Shown in pieces: positions 1 to 7,276 of a stretch of DNA of 64,000 bases. The notes beneath the pieces were generated by a model. The model worked only from the letters and a program-made list of their open reading frames with translations. It did not search any database and was not told where the DNA came from. Each line of letters starts with the position of its first letter. Positions within the stretch are counted from its first letter, which is position 1. The DNA comes from Nonomuraea ceibae (GTDB lineage: Bacteria > Actinomycetota > Actinomycetes > Streptosporangiales > Streptosporangiaceae), in contig NZ_JAHKRO010000021.1 of assembly GCF_019396325.1 (NCBI RefSeq), positions 41,276 to 105,275 of the forward strand, read 5' to 3'. Position numbers and translations under genes: made by a program.

Positions 1-450
1 ACGTCTTGACCAGATCGGTCACCTGGACCGGGACCACCGCGGTCGTGCCCAGCGCCGCCTGGCGCATCCACGCAGAGCGGGATGTGTTCCAGGGTTGCCC
101 AGGCGATGATGCGGTTGACCGGTTGGGGGGCGGTGCTGGTGCCGCCGTCGGCGGCGGTCAGGGTGACGTTCGTGCGGCCGTCGGCGAGCAGGCGCCGCTC
201 GGCCCGGTTGGTGAGGGCCGGGTCGATGTCGATGCTGGTGACGTGGCCGGGAGCGGGCCCGGGGCTTGTCGGTGCCCCCGGCGGGCGCCAGCGGCAGCCG
301 GGCTTCCATGACAGCGGTGGCGTGGGCGGCGTTGAGTAGCATGGCGCTGGCCTCGCTGTGGACATGGAGTTCCTCGCTGAGGTTGAGCCGCATGCCGTTG
401 ATCAGCTGCAGCACGTTGCGGATCTCCCAGGACAATCGGGCGGCCTGCAT
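1..450 (-). pseudogene. Broken PIMT-like methyltransferase remnant, runs off the left edge
   Basis: Read on the minus strand, the stretch from about 265 down to the edge translates in pieces to text typical of protein-L-isoaspartate methyltransferase-like enzymes. It contains GHVTSIDIDPALTNRAERRL, then NRIIAWATLEHIPLCVDA, then after a one-base frame change near 72 VVPVQVTDLVKT. The first ~58 codons from an ATG at 450 are protein-like (MQAARLSWEIRNVL) but lie in another frame and do not contain the glycine-rich SAM motif I that should precede SIDIDP. So the cofactor-binding part is missing or scrambled. Methyltransferases of this type occur in some lanthipeptide clusters ('FxLD system'), but no precursor or synthetase gene is visible here. 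Function is inferred and the piece is probably not expressed as an enzyme. Confidence 0.4.
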
Positions 451-641
451 GAGCAGCTACGCGGGCGACATGCCGCCGTGTCGGTCCCGGCGGGGCGGGG
501 TGATAGTGCGGACCGGGAGGGAGCGGGACCGAGCGGAAGCGGGTCATGCCTTCTTCTCCAAACAGCCCGGCGGGAACGGCTGCATGCTCGCACGTCACAG
601 GCGATCGACGTGGCCGTGCCGGCGGCCGCGCTGGTGCCGGG

Positions 642-779
642 GTGGCCGAGGAGATGGAACGCCGCGCGAAGCGCCAGGCTGAGATAGCCGCGCTGGCCGA
701 ACGGCTGGCGCCAGCGCGGGCACAGATCGCCGCCAACCTGACGGACAAGATGGAGACCATGAAGGGGGAGGCCGCGTAA
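642..779 (+). CDS. Small helical protein, phage-like context
   Basis: A GTG start at 642 gives a 45-residue, charged, probably all-helical peptide (VAEEMERRAKRQAEIAALAE...). The same frame is open from 546, but the upstream residues look like noise, so I prefer the internal GTG. Its stop codon overlaps the start of the next gene (TAATG), which suggests translational coupling. No family is recognised. Its arrangement directly before a tiny Cys-containing protein resembles small structural or accessory genes in actinophages. No other phage gene is present, so this would be a remnant. Confidence 0.35.
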   Translation: MAEEMERRAKRQAEIAALAERLAPARAQIAANLTDKMETMKGEAA

Positions 780-937
780 TGGGTTGCGGGTGCGGCAAGG
801 GCCGCCAGCAGTTCGAGGTCGTCAGCGCTGACGGCAAGGTCGTCGACAACTCGACGAGTAAGACCACGGCCGAGGCCGTCGCCAAGCGTTACGACGGTAC
901 GACGGTGTGGCCGAAGGAGCCGGCCGCCAATGCGTGA
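779..937 (+). CDS. Small CGCG-motif protein, actinophage-like
   Basis: This 52-residue protein begins MGCGCGKGRQQFEVVSADGK and ends KEPAANA. The N-terminal Cys-Gly-Cys-Gly-Lys-Gly start followed by a short beta-rich body and a variable tail is like the tiny cysteine-rich proteins found in actinophage genomes and their remnants. From recollection I would compare it with DUF7196; this was not checked. It overlaps the stop of the preceding gene by one or two bases. A strong hairpin at 994-1030 follows as a terminator. A metal-binding or redox role for the two cysteines is only a possibility. Confidence 0.55.
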   Translation: MGCGCGKGRQQFEVVSADGKVVDNSTSKTTAEAVAKRYDGTTVWPKEPAANA

Positions 938-993
938 GCTGCTGAGACTCCGCCGCTGAGAAGGGACTCGCGGCCTGATCCGGCGGCGGACAG

Positions 994-1030
994 GACAGGC
1001 CCTCGGACCCCTCCGGACCGGGGGCCTGTC
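994..1030 (+). terminator. Hairpin terminator after the small Cys protein
   Basis: GACAGGCCC (994-1002) pairs perfectly with GGGCCTGTC (1022-1030), and the loop can fold further (TCGGA/TCCGGA). It lies between the + strand pair at 642-937 and the minus-strand secreted-protein gene ending at 1077, so it could serve both directions. Confidence 0.6.
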
Positions 1031-1076
1031 TCATGCCCGGCCTTGGCGCCGGGGCGGAGGACGGGTTGGCCGCTTG

Positions 1077-1418
1077 CTAGCCGGAGAGCACGTCGTAGAC
1101 GTAGCCGTCGCCGATCCGGTAGGGGTAGTTGCCGCGGCAGACGGCCATGGAGGCCTGGGTGGGGCCCTTGGCGATCCCCCCGTAGATGCGCGTGCGGTCG
1201 GAGTCGCTGTTGTTGCGCTCGTAGCACCAGGTGCCGACCTGGAACGTCCATCTGGTGGTGCACTTCAGAGCGACCGTGCCGTATTCGCCGGTCTTGTTGG
1301 TGGTGGTGTAGCAGGACGAGGCGCTGCTGTGCGCGGCGGCGCTGGCTGGTGCGGCGGCCGTGCTGGCCGCCAGGGCGACGGATGCGGCGAGGTAGGCGAA
1401 GGTGCGCAGGCGAGGCAT
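1077..1418 (-). CDS. Small secreted Cys-containing protein
   Basis: The predicted protein has 113 residues. The start at 1418 is chosen because AGGAGAT sits just upstream and because it gives a clean Sec signal peptide: MPRLR, a hydrophobic stretch rich in Ala/Val, then an AxA-type site around ASAAA-H. An in-frame ATG 201 bases further upstream has neither. The mature part contains four cysteines (SSCYTTT, ALKCTT, GTWCYER, AVCRGNY), compatible with two disulfide bonds, and many Thr/Tyr/Gly. No enzyme motif is visible. Small exported proteins of this kind are common and mostly uncharacterised in filamentous actinobacteria. Another one (12012-12389) has similar size and architecture but no obvious sequence identity. 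Confidence 0.75.
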   Translation of the reverse strand: MPRLRTFAYLAASVALAASTAAAPASAAAHSSASSCYTTTNKTGEYGTVALKCTTRWTFQVGTWCYERNNSDSDRTRIYGGIAKGPTQASMAVCRGNYPYRIGDGYVYDVLSG

Positions 1419-1642
1419 CTGATCTCCTGGTGGTGAACCGGGTTCGGATGAGGCCATCGAACCTCGGAGCGCTTTTGGCAGGCTTTCGACCTGCTGTGCC
1501 TCCGAGGGTGGGCAGGAGCCAGAGGCGGGCAGCTCACCCCTGCTCAAATCCGAAACCGATTCGCAACTGATCGTGTGCGTGACTTCTCCTGTGACTGGCG
1601 GGACGATACCCATCTGCACACGAACATCCAGAAAGTCCCCTC

Positions 1643-1933
1643 ATGCACGAATCGGCTGTAACGCTCCAGCAGATCATCGACGACGACCGCGCCACCGCCC
1701 GCACGACGCTCGACCAGCTCGACCAGGCCGAAGCCAACATCCTCTTCCTCCAGCAGTGCGCCCACGCCCTGCTCAAAAAGGCAGACGAATACGCCGCGCT
1801 CATCACCGAATACGAACAAGCCGTCGCGGCCGGGGACCGGCCCGCAACCGCCCGTAGGCTCGTACTCATCCAGCACGCCGCCGCCAGCGCCATCGAATCC
1901 AGGAACGCGGCCGCCGACGCCTGTCCCAGGTAA
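1643..1933 (+). CDS. Hypothetical coiled-coil protein
   Basis: A 96-residue acidic, Ala/Asp/Gln-rich protein starts MHESAVTLQQIIDDDRATAR. It shows heptad-like spacing of Leu/Ile through ALLKKADEYAALITEYEQAV, suggesting an antiparallel helical hairpin. There is no signal peptide and no recognised domain. It is monocistronic, and AAAGTCCCC upstream is at best a weak ribosome site. I accept it as coding because its composition is protein-like throughout and codon third positions are strongly GC-rich. The long minus-strand frames over the same DNA are Ser/Arg-rich shadows. It might belong with the phage-like genes to its left. Confidence 0.55.
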   Translation: MHESAVTLQQIIDDDRATARTTLDQLDQAEANILFLQQCAHALLKKADEYAALITEYEQAVAAGDRPATARRLVLIQHAAASAIESRNAAADACPR

Positions 1934-1941
1934 TAGGCGAA

Positions 1942-2109
1942 TCAGAACAGCGTGTCGTGCACCAGCACCGGCATCTGCCGGCGCTGAATGATACGCAGGC
2001 ACCGCCGGCAGGTGACCGGAGCCAGCGACACGCGCAGGCGTCGGCGGATCGCCCGGGCCTGGATCCGGTCGACATCACGATTGACGCTTGCGCCCCCTTC
2101 GCCGCGCAC
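1942..2109 (-). CDS. Short protein with a CxxC motif
   Basis: A 55-residue frame from GTG 2109 ends VTCRRCLRIIQRR...LVHDTLF. The CRRC knuckle followed by a Leu/Ile/Arg helix resembles half a zinc ribbon, as in many small actinobacterial and phage proteins. The start codon is a guess, because a stop codon lies a few codons upstream and no ATG exists. It could equally be the tail of a gene whose beginning is lost. Confidence 0.3.
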   Translation of the reverse strand: MRGEGGASVNRDVDRIQARAIRRRLRVSLAPVTCRRCLRIIQRRQMPVLVHDTLF

Positions 2110-2146
2110 CTGATGCTGCTGCTGTCATGCCAGCGCTGACCGCCGC

Positions 2147-2422
2147 GTGCGGCCGGCGCCACGGCAGAGGCATGGGGTGACGACGCTGGAAGAGAATAGT
2201 CCGGTGACGGCGTGGGATCCTCGGGATCGGCGCGCCCGCATGCCCAGCATGAGAGAGGCCGTTTGCGTCGCCTGCGCCCCAGACCGTGCCTGGGAGCGCC
2301 TGGTCGCGAACCCGCTGCCGGGGAGCTGGGTGATCTCGTCATACAAGGCCATCGGACGTCCTCACTGCCGGGTCACTGTGGCCATCGACCGAGAGGGGGC
2401 CCGCGCGCTCGTGGCGCACTGA
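2147..2422 (+). CDS. Hypothetical small protein
   Basis: A 91-residue frame reads well in its second half (CVACAPDRAWERLVANPLPG, SWVISSYKAIGR, VTVAIDREGARALVAH), whereas the first ~30 residues are less convincing. The true start may be the ATG in MPSMREAV. I recognise no family. An opposing frame on the minus strand (about 2125-2352) is also open, so the coding strand is not certain. It sits alone between phage-like small genes and the TetR/ABC pair. Confidence 0.3.
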   Translation: MRPAPRQRHGVTTLEENSPVTAWDPRDRRARMPSMREAVCVACAPDRAWERLVANPLPGSWVISSYKAIGRPHCRVTVAIDREGARALVAH

Positions 2423-2618
2423 GGACGCACTCGGCACCGACGTGTCTGGGCGCGGCATAGCGCTCAGCTGCAGCCAGCACGAGCAAAAGATCACCTTAGG
2501 AGTCGTTCGTGACGCTGCCGTCACAAAAGCTCGCCTCGGCCTGATGATCGGTGCCCGCCGCCCGGCCTTGCGAAGAGCCCACCTGCAAGACCGCCACGAT
2601 AGGGCGTGGCGCCTGGTT

Positions 2619-3176
2619 TCATGGCGCTACGCACTTCCTGAGACTGCGCAGGCACAGCTCCAGCGAGGAATGCTTGGGAGCGCCCTGGTCGCGGGTGTGC
2701 TGCCAGGCGGTGTAGAGCATGGCCCACAGCATCTGCGTCACCCACTCCGCCGGCTGGCCGGGATCGAAGCTCCCGTCGGCGTGACCGCGCTGGACGAGCC
2801 GGGTGAGCGCGCGGTCGGCGTCGGTCTCCTCGTCCCATCCCTCCCAGGTGGTGAGCTGGGGGTTGTCGAAGGCGAACAGCAGGCCGTCGCCCAGCTCGAA
2901 GTATTCCTGGCACACCCGCTCCAGCGCCTCCAGGGCCGTCCCCTCGTCGAGGCGGGCCCGCTCGGTGGCGGTCTCGATGCGTTCGAGCAGGTAGACGCTG
3001 AGCGCCGCCAGCAGGTCGGAGCGCTCGCGGAAGTAGCGGTGGATGGTGGTCCGCCCCACCCCGGCCTCGGTGGCCACGTCGGCCAGCGAAGCGCCCGAGT
3101 TCTTCGACAGGACCGCCACCGCGGCGTCGAGGATCGCGCGCCGGGTCCGCGCCCGGGTGCCCGTGAGAACGTCCAT
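2619..3176 (-). CDS. TetR/AcrR family regulator of the adjacent ABC exporter
   Basis: This 185-residue protein begins MDVLTGTRARTRRAILDAAV. Its N-terminal TetR helix-turn-helix is visible around residues 30-49 (LADVATEAGVGRTTIHRYF). The rest is a helical ligand-binding domain with Trp-rich segments (LTTWEGWDEE, MLWAMLYTAWQHT), suggesting an aromatic or amphipathic ligand. The gene is divergent from the ABC exporter at 3250, with only 73 bp between the starts. A perfect palindrome (3225-3240) overlaps the exporter promoter and is the likely operator. By the usual TetR logic it represses the exporter and itself, and binding of the exported compound releases it. That is inferred from arrangement. 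Confidence 0.85.
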   Translation of the reverse strand: MDVLTGTRARTRRAILDAAVAVLSKNSGASLADVATEAGVGRTTIHRYFRERSDLLAALSVYLLERIETATERARLDEGTALEALERVCQEYFELGDGLLFAFDNPQLTTWEGWDEETDADRALTRLVQRGHADGSFDPGQPAEWVTQMLWAMLYTAWQHTRDQGAPKHSSLELCLRSLRKCVAP

Positions 3177-3213
3177 GCGTCTACGGTACTCCCTAACCCG
3201 GAACGGAACGAAT

Positions 3214-3240
3214 TTGACGAGAACGGAACAGTCGTGTTCC
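3214..3240 (+). promoter_or_regulatory. Divergent promoter and TetR operator
   Basis: GGAACA-gtcg-TGTTCC (3225-3240) is a perfect 16-bp dyad, and related GGAACG half-sites lie just upstream (3200-3210). TTGACG at 3214-3219 could be a -35 element for the exporter, so a bound repressor would cover the promoter. The exporter ATG at 3250 is close enough for a leaderless or very short leader transcript. Confidence 0.55.
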
Positions 3241-3249
3241 ATAAATGTC

Positions 3250-4998
3250 ATGGCTGACTCATTCCGGATCCTGTGGTCCTTCGCCCGGCCGCACACGCGC
3301 ACGCTGCTGTCCGGACTCGTGCTGGCGCTGCTCGGGTCGGCGCTCGGACTGGCGACCCCGATGGTCACCAAGTGGGTCCTCGACACGCTCGGCACCGGCA
3401 GCTCGCTGGCCGGGCCCATCACCGCGCTGCTCGTCCTGATGGTCGTCGGCGCCGCCATCGGGCGCTGGCAGTGGACCATGCTCGGCTCGCTGGGGGAGCG
3501 CGTCGTCCTGGAGGCCCGCGACTCGATGGTGCGCCGCTTCCTGCGCGCCAAGGTGCCCGCCCTCACCCGGCACTCACCCGGCGAGCTGGTCACCCGCGTG
3601 ACCTCCGACACCGTGCTGCTGCGCGAGGCCGCCACCTCCAGCGTCATCGGACTGATCAACGGAGCCGTCATGCTGGTCGGCACGCTCGTCCTGATGGGCG
3701 TGCTCGACCTGGCCCTGCTCGGCGTCACCGCGGCGGCGGTGCTAGCGGTCGTCCTGCTGTTCGCGCTGCTCATGCCCGCCATCGCCAAGGCGCAGGCCCG
3801 GGCCCAGGAACACGTCGGCAGGATGGGCGGCGTCCTCGAAGGCACCCTGCGCGCCATCAGGACCGTCAAGGCCGTCCGCGCCGAGGAGCGACAGGGCGAC
3901 CGCATTCTCGCCGAGGCGCGGGCCTCGGCCGAGCAGGGCGTGCGCGCCGTGCGCGCCGAGGCCACCGCGTGGACCGTGGCCTGGTCCGGTCTCCAGCTCG
4001 CGATCATCCTGATCCTCGCCGTCGGCGCCTGGCGGGTGGGCGCCGGCAGTCTGGAGGTGTCCAGCCTCATCGCGTTCCTGCTGTACGCGTTCGGCCTCAT
4101 GGAGCCGATCACCGAGCTGAGCCAGAACCTCACCGCGCTGCAGTCGGGCGTCGCCGCCGCGACCCGCATCCGCGAGCTGGACGCCATGGAGGCCGAGCCC
4201 CCGGTGAGCGCCACGCGCCGCGACCTGCCCCCGGCGACCGGCCGGGGTCCCGTCCTGGAGCTGCGCGCTGTCACCGCCGCGTACGCGCCGGGAGCCGGGC
4301 CCGCCGTGCGCGACGTCGACCTGGTCATCCCCAGGCACGGCCACCTCGCCGTGGTCGGCCCGTCGGGGGCGGGCAAGACGACGCTGTTCTCGCTCCTGCT
4401 CGGCTTCCTCGAACCCGGCGACGGCACGCTGCTGCTCGACGGCCGCCCGTACCAGGAGTACGGGCGCGACCAGATCAGGGCGCGCCTGGCCTACGTCGAG
4501 CAGGAGACGCCGATCGTGCCCGGCACGGTCCGCGACAACCTGCTGTTCGCCCACCCCGACGCCACCGAGGAGGAGCTCCACCGGGTGCTGGCCGAGGTGC
4601 GGCTGGCCGACAAGGTCGCCACGCTCGACGACGGCCTCGACACGCCCCTGTCGTCCACCCAGGTGTCGGGCGGCGAGCGTCAGCGCATCGCGCTCGCCCG
4701 CGCCCTGCTGCGCACCCCCGACGTGCTCCTGCTGGACGAGGCCACGGCCCAGCTCGACGGCATCACCGAGGCCGCGGTCCAGGACTGCGTACGGTCACGC
4801 GCGCGGTCGGGCGCGGTCATCACCATCGCCCACCGGCTGTCGACCGTGATCGACGCGGACAGCATCGTCGTCATGGACGGCGGACGCGTCCGCGCCCAGG
4901 GCCGCCACGAGGAGCTGCTGGCCGCCGACGAGCTCTACCGCGAACTCGTCGCGGCGCTGCGCATCGCGGCGACCGGGGCCACGGCCGCCGCGCGCTGA
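3250..4998 (+). CDS. ABC-type multidrug exporter, fused membrane and ATPase half-transporter
   Basis: A 582-residue type IV ABC exporter (MsbA/LmrA-like half-transporter). The first ~320 residues form six hydrophobic helices, starting LLSGLVLALLGSALGLATP. The C-terminal ATPase domain has Walker A GPSGAGKTT near residue 370, the Q-loop YVEQE, signature VSGGERQR near 472, Walker B LLLDEA near 495 and switch His in IAHRLS. All catalytic motifs are intact, so a homodimer should be functional, although heterodimeric partners cannot be excluded. The start MADSFRIL at 3250 is chosen over earlier in-frame codons because those overlap the divergent regulator. Substrate is unknown; drug or self-made metabolite efflux under the TetR control is the natural inference. 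Confidence 0.9.
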   Translation: MADSFRILWSFARPHTRTLLSGLVLALLGSALGLATPMVTKWVLDTLGTGSSLAGPITALLVLMVVGAAIGRWQWTMLGSLGERVVLEARDSMVRRFLRAKVPALTRHSPGELVTRVTSDTVLLREAATSSVIGLINGAVMLVGTLVLMGVLDLALLGVTAAAVLAVVLLFALLMPAIAKAQARAQEHVGRMGGVLEGTLRAIRTVKAVRAEERQGDRILAEARASAEQGVRAVRAEATAWTVAWSGLQLAIILILAVGAWRVGAGSLEVSSLIAFLLYAFGLMEPITELSQNLTALQSGVAAATRIRELDAMEAEPPVSATRRDLPPATGRGPVLELRAVTAAYAPGAGPAVRDVDLVIPRHGHLAVVGPSGAGKTTLFSLLLGFLEPGDGTLLLDGRPYQEYGRDQIRARLAYVEQETPIVPGTVRDNLLFAHPDATEEELHRVLAEVRLADKVATLDDGLDTPLSSTQVSGGERQRIALARALLRTPDVLLLDEATAQLDGITEAAVQDCVRSRARSGAVITIAHRLSTVIDADSIVVMDGGRVRAQGRHEELLAADELYRELVAALRIAATGATAAAR

Positions 4999-5348
4999 TC
5001 AGTAGTGCCAGGGGAACAGCGGCCTCACATGCGGACACTGCTCCGGCCCCGCCCATGACTTAAGGTTGCGTCGATCTCGACTCTCCGTGCCGGCCAGATC
5101 CGCGATGGGGCGCCACGCGCGCGCGGCCCAGATCCTCGGGGCCGCGACCCCGGCCGGCGCCCGCTTCGGCGTGGCCGCCGAGTTCCTGCTCCTGGTGAAC
5201 ACGCCCCTCCGGCAGATCATGGAGCAGTGGCAGCAGAATCACGCCGACCGGAACGCCCGTGCACCCGTGGCCGAGTAAGGCAAAGGCCTTCAGCGGGGCG
5301 TGAGGCCTCCAGGCAGGCCAGACCGGTTCTCGATCCCATCCCGGGTCA
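4999..5348. other. Intergenic stretch without a convincing gene
   Basis: About 350 bp lie between the exporter and the hairpin. A + strand frame ending at 5278 (…GARFGVAAEFLLLVNTPLRQ…) has a plausible helical tail but no credible start, and may be the end of a lost gene. Nothing else is supported. Confidence 0.35.
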
Positions 5349-5391
5349 CGCTCATGTACGTGATAATCGCTAACTATCACGTACATGAGCG
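5349..5391. repeat. Perfect 17-bp-stem inverted repeat
   Basis: CGCTCATGTACGTGATA (5349-5365) is exactly complementary to TATCACGTACATGAGCG (5375-5391) with a 9-base loop. There is no T-run, so it is not a standard terminator. It lies ~100 bp upstream of a tyrosine recombinase pseudogene. It could be a regulator operator, a recombination site or the end of a lost element. Confidence 0.7.
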
Positions 5392-5491
5392 ATCATGGCG
5401 GACTGGCGACCAGGAGAACCTTCCGCCGGGACGGTGTGCTACTCCGGCGCGTTATCCGGTACATCGCCGAAGGCGTCACCTGGCGGGCGGC

Positions 5492-6419
5492 ATGAGCGCC
5501 GCGCCGAAGATCACCGCCCTTCGCGGTGAAGGCGTCAGCCTCGCTGTGGCCGCCGACGCCTTCCTGGCCACCCCGCACACGGCCAACCCCCACACCCATC
5601 GCGCCTACGCCTTGGCCATCGACCGCGTCACCACCCTCCTTGGCCGCGACCGGCCGCTCGCTGACGTCACCGACGCCGAAATCGGCGCCGCGCTCACCGA
5701 GCAGTGGGGTATCAGCGCGCCGGCGACCTGGTGCAACCGCGCCGCCGTCACCTCCTGGCTCGCCTGGTGCCGCACCAAGAAGCACTGGCCTGCCCCGTCG
5801 GTCCCGGCCGACGTCGAACGCCGCAAGGAAAGCGCCGACGAGACCCGCGCGGTCGCCAAGACCACCATCCAGCGGCTGCTGTCGCGCCGCGACATCCCGC
5901 TCCGGGAGAAGACGCTGTGGCGGATGCTGTACGAGACGGCCGCCCGGGCCGCGGAGATCCTGGCGCTGAACGTCGAAGACCTCGACCTGGAACACTGCCG
6001 CGCCCCTGTCCGCTCCAAGGTCGGCGCGACCGGGTGGGTGTACTGGGACCGTGGCACCGCCCACCGCCTGCCCCGCCTACCGGACGGCAGCACGCGCACC
6101 CACGGCCCGCTGTTCTGTCCGGACGCGGCCCCGTCCCAGCCCGCCGCCCGGCCGCCGCCGACATCTGCCCGCACACCGGCCGCGCCCGCCTCGGCGACGA
6201 CCGCGCACGCGTCCTGCTCGCCACCTACGCCGGCCTCGACCTGCACCAACTACGCCACAGCGCCGCCACCCACCTCGGCGACGCCGAGGTGCCGCTGCAG
6301 CTCATCCTGGGCAAGGCCCGCCACAAGAACCCCCGCACCGCCATGCGCGACGTCAAATGGGTGCCGAAGCCATCGCCAAGGCCACCGAGGTCCTGGCAGC
6401 CCGCCGCCGTACCCACTGA
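5492..6419 (+). pseudogene. Tyrosine recombinase/integrase, frameshifted, active-site Tyr lost
   Basis: The start [14 protein letters not shown] at 5492 leads into a SAM-like core-binding domain ([16 protein letters not shown]) and the first part of the catalytic domain ([20 protein letters not shown], holding the first catalytic Arg). The reading frame changes near 6110. The next frame supplies [17 protein letters not shown], the conserved HxxR box, then [13 protein letters not shown]. The final part ([17 protein letters not shown]) is in the third frame, so there are two frameshifts. At the position where this family has Tyr in 'AMRYVK', the sequence has GAC (Asp), so the nucleophile is also gone. 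A short upstream frame overlaps the start by ATGA. No intact excisionase or element boundary is visible. Confidence 0.8.
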
Positions 6420-7142
6420 TCAGGAACTTCTCCGAGTGGGAGGGGACGCTGCCCCTTTCTCTCGTACTTGGTCTGGCCCCCTCAAGGGCTCGAGAGCGGC
6501 TAGGACGAGGTCGAGGCCGAAGATGAACTCCTTCGCCGGGTCGAAGCCGGCAGAGACGAGCGCCGCGGCGGACTCGTTGAGGTAGGGGAACTCGTCAGGA
6601 GGGAGCTGGGGCAGGAAGACGTCCTCGGCCATGTCCGCGAACTCATCGGCGGTGTCGAACGGCAGGCTGGCCGCCTGCAGGGCGAAACCGTAGACATAGC
6701 TGTCGAGCAACCAGTTGGCGTGCGTCGCCATCAAGGCCGAGAAGCCGGCCCTCCGCAGGCAGGCGGTGACCGCTTCGTGGTGGCGGAGGTTCGCGGGCCC
6801 GGGCGATGTCCGCGACTCCATCAGGCCGTTCGCCCACGGGTGGCGTGCGAGAACCTGTTGGGCGGATACCGCCCGCCGTCGCATCGCCGACTGCCAGTCG
6901 ACCCCTTCGGGCGGGAGCTCGATCTCCTCGAACACGACGTCGATCATGGCGTCCAGCAGCTCGTCCTTGCTCGCCACGTAGTAGTAGAGCGACATCGCGC
7001 CCGCGCCGAGCGCGCGAGCCAGCCGGCGCATGCTCAGCCCGTCGACGCCCTCGCGGTCGGCGAGCCGGACCGCCTCCACCACCACCCGCTGCTTGCTCAG
7101 CCCCGCGTCGGACGCGATCTGCCTTCGTTCCCTCCCGGACAC
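6420..7142 (-). CDS. TetR family regulator with tetracycline-repressor-like C domain
   Basis: A GTG start at 7142, preceded by GAGGAGA, gives 240 residues beginning [18 protein letters not shown]. The HTH lies at about residues 36-55 ([20 protein letters not shown]), the form typical of the TetR_C (tetracycline repressor-like) branch. The C-terminal two thirds are helical with a [13 protein letters not shown] core. The gene is divergent from an NADPH:quinone-reductase-like gene at 7277, and the 135-bp gap contains two palindromic TCGTAC/GTACGA sites. By arrangement it should repress both itself and the oxidoreductase and respond to a small lipophilic or quinone-like ligand. Confidence 0.85.
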   Translation of the reverse strand: MSGRERRQIASDAGLSKQRVVVEAVRLADREGVDGLSMRRLARALGAGAMSLYYYVASKDELLDAMIDVVFEEIELPPEGVDWQSAMRRRAVSAQQVLARHPWANGLMESRTSPGPANLRHHEAVTACLRRAGFSALMATHANWLLDSYVYGFALQAASLPFDTADEFADMAEDVFLPQLPPDEFPYLNESAAALVSAGFDPAKEFIFGLDLVLAALEPLRGPDQVREKGAASPPTRRSS

Positions 7143-7176
7143 GGGTCTCCTCGCTTGTGCTCGTACAGATTGACAA

Positions 7177-7242
7177 TTCGTACAGCGTACGAACATAGTA
7201 CAGCAGACGCACTCGTACGGCGTACGACGTACGGTGTACGAG
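7177..7242. promoter_or_regulatory. Two TetR-type operators
   Basis: Site 1 (7177-7193) is TTCGTAC-AGC-GTACGAA, a perfect 7-bp dyad. Site 2 (7212-7242) is bounded by CTCGTAC...GTACGAG and contains further CGTACGG/CGTACG repeats. A lone TCGTACA half-site is at about 7161. They lie between the divergent starts at 7142 and 7277. Confidence 0.65.
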
Positions 7243-7276
7243 CCAGCGAGCGCGCGGCTCGGAGGAGGAGGCTTCC

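Noticed and set aside
1077..1619. Long form of the secreted protein starting at 1619
   Set aside because: The first 67 residues are Ser/Pro/Gly-rich with no ribosome site; the start at 1418 has AGGAGAT and a clean signal peptide.
3043..3249. Upstream in-frame extension of the ABC exporter
   Set aside because: It overlaps the divergent TetR coding region and operator, and lacks transporter-like residues.
3273..5063. 596-codon frame overlapping the ABC exporter
   Set aside because: It is an Arg/Pro/Gly/His-rich alternative frame of a GC-rich gene with no recognisable motif.
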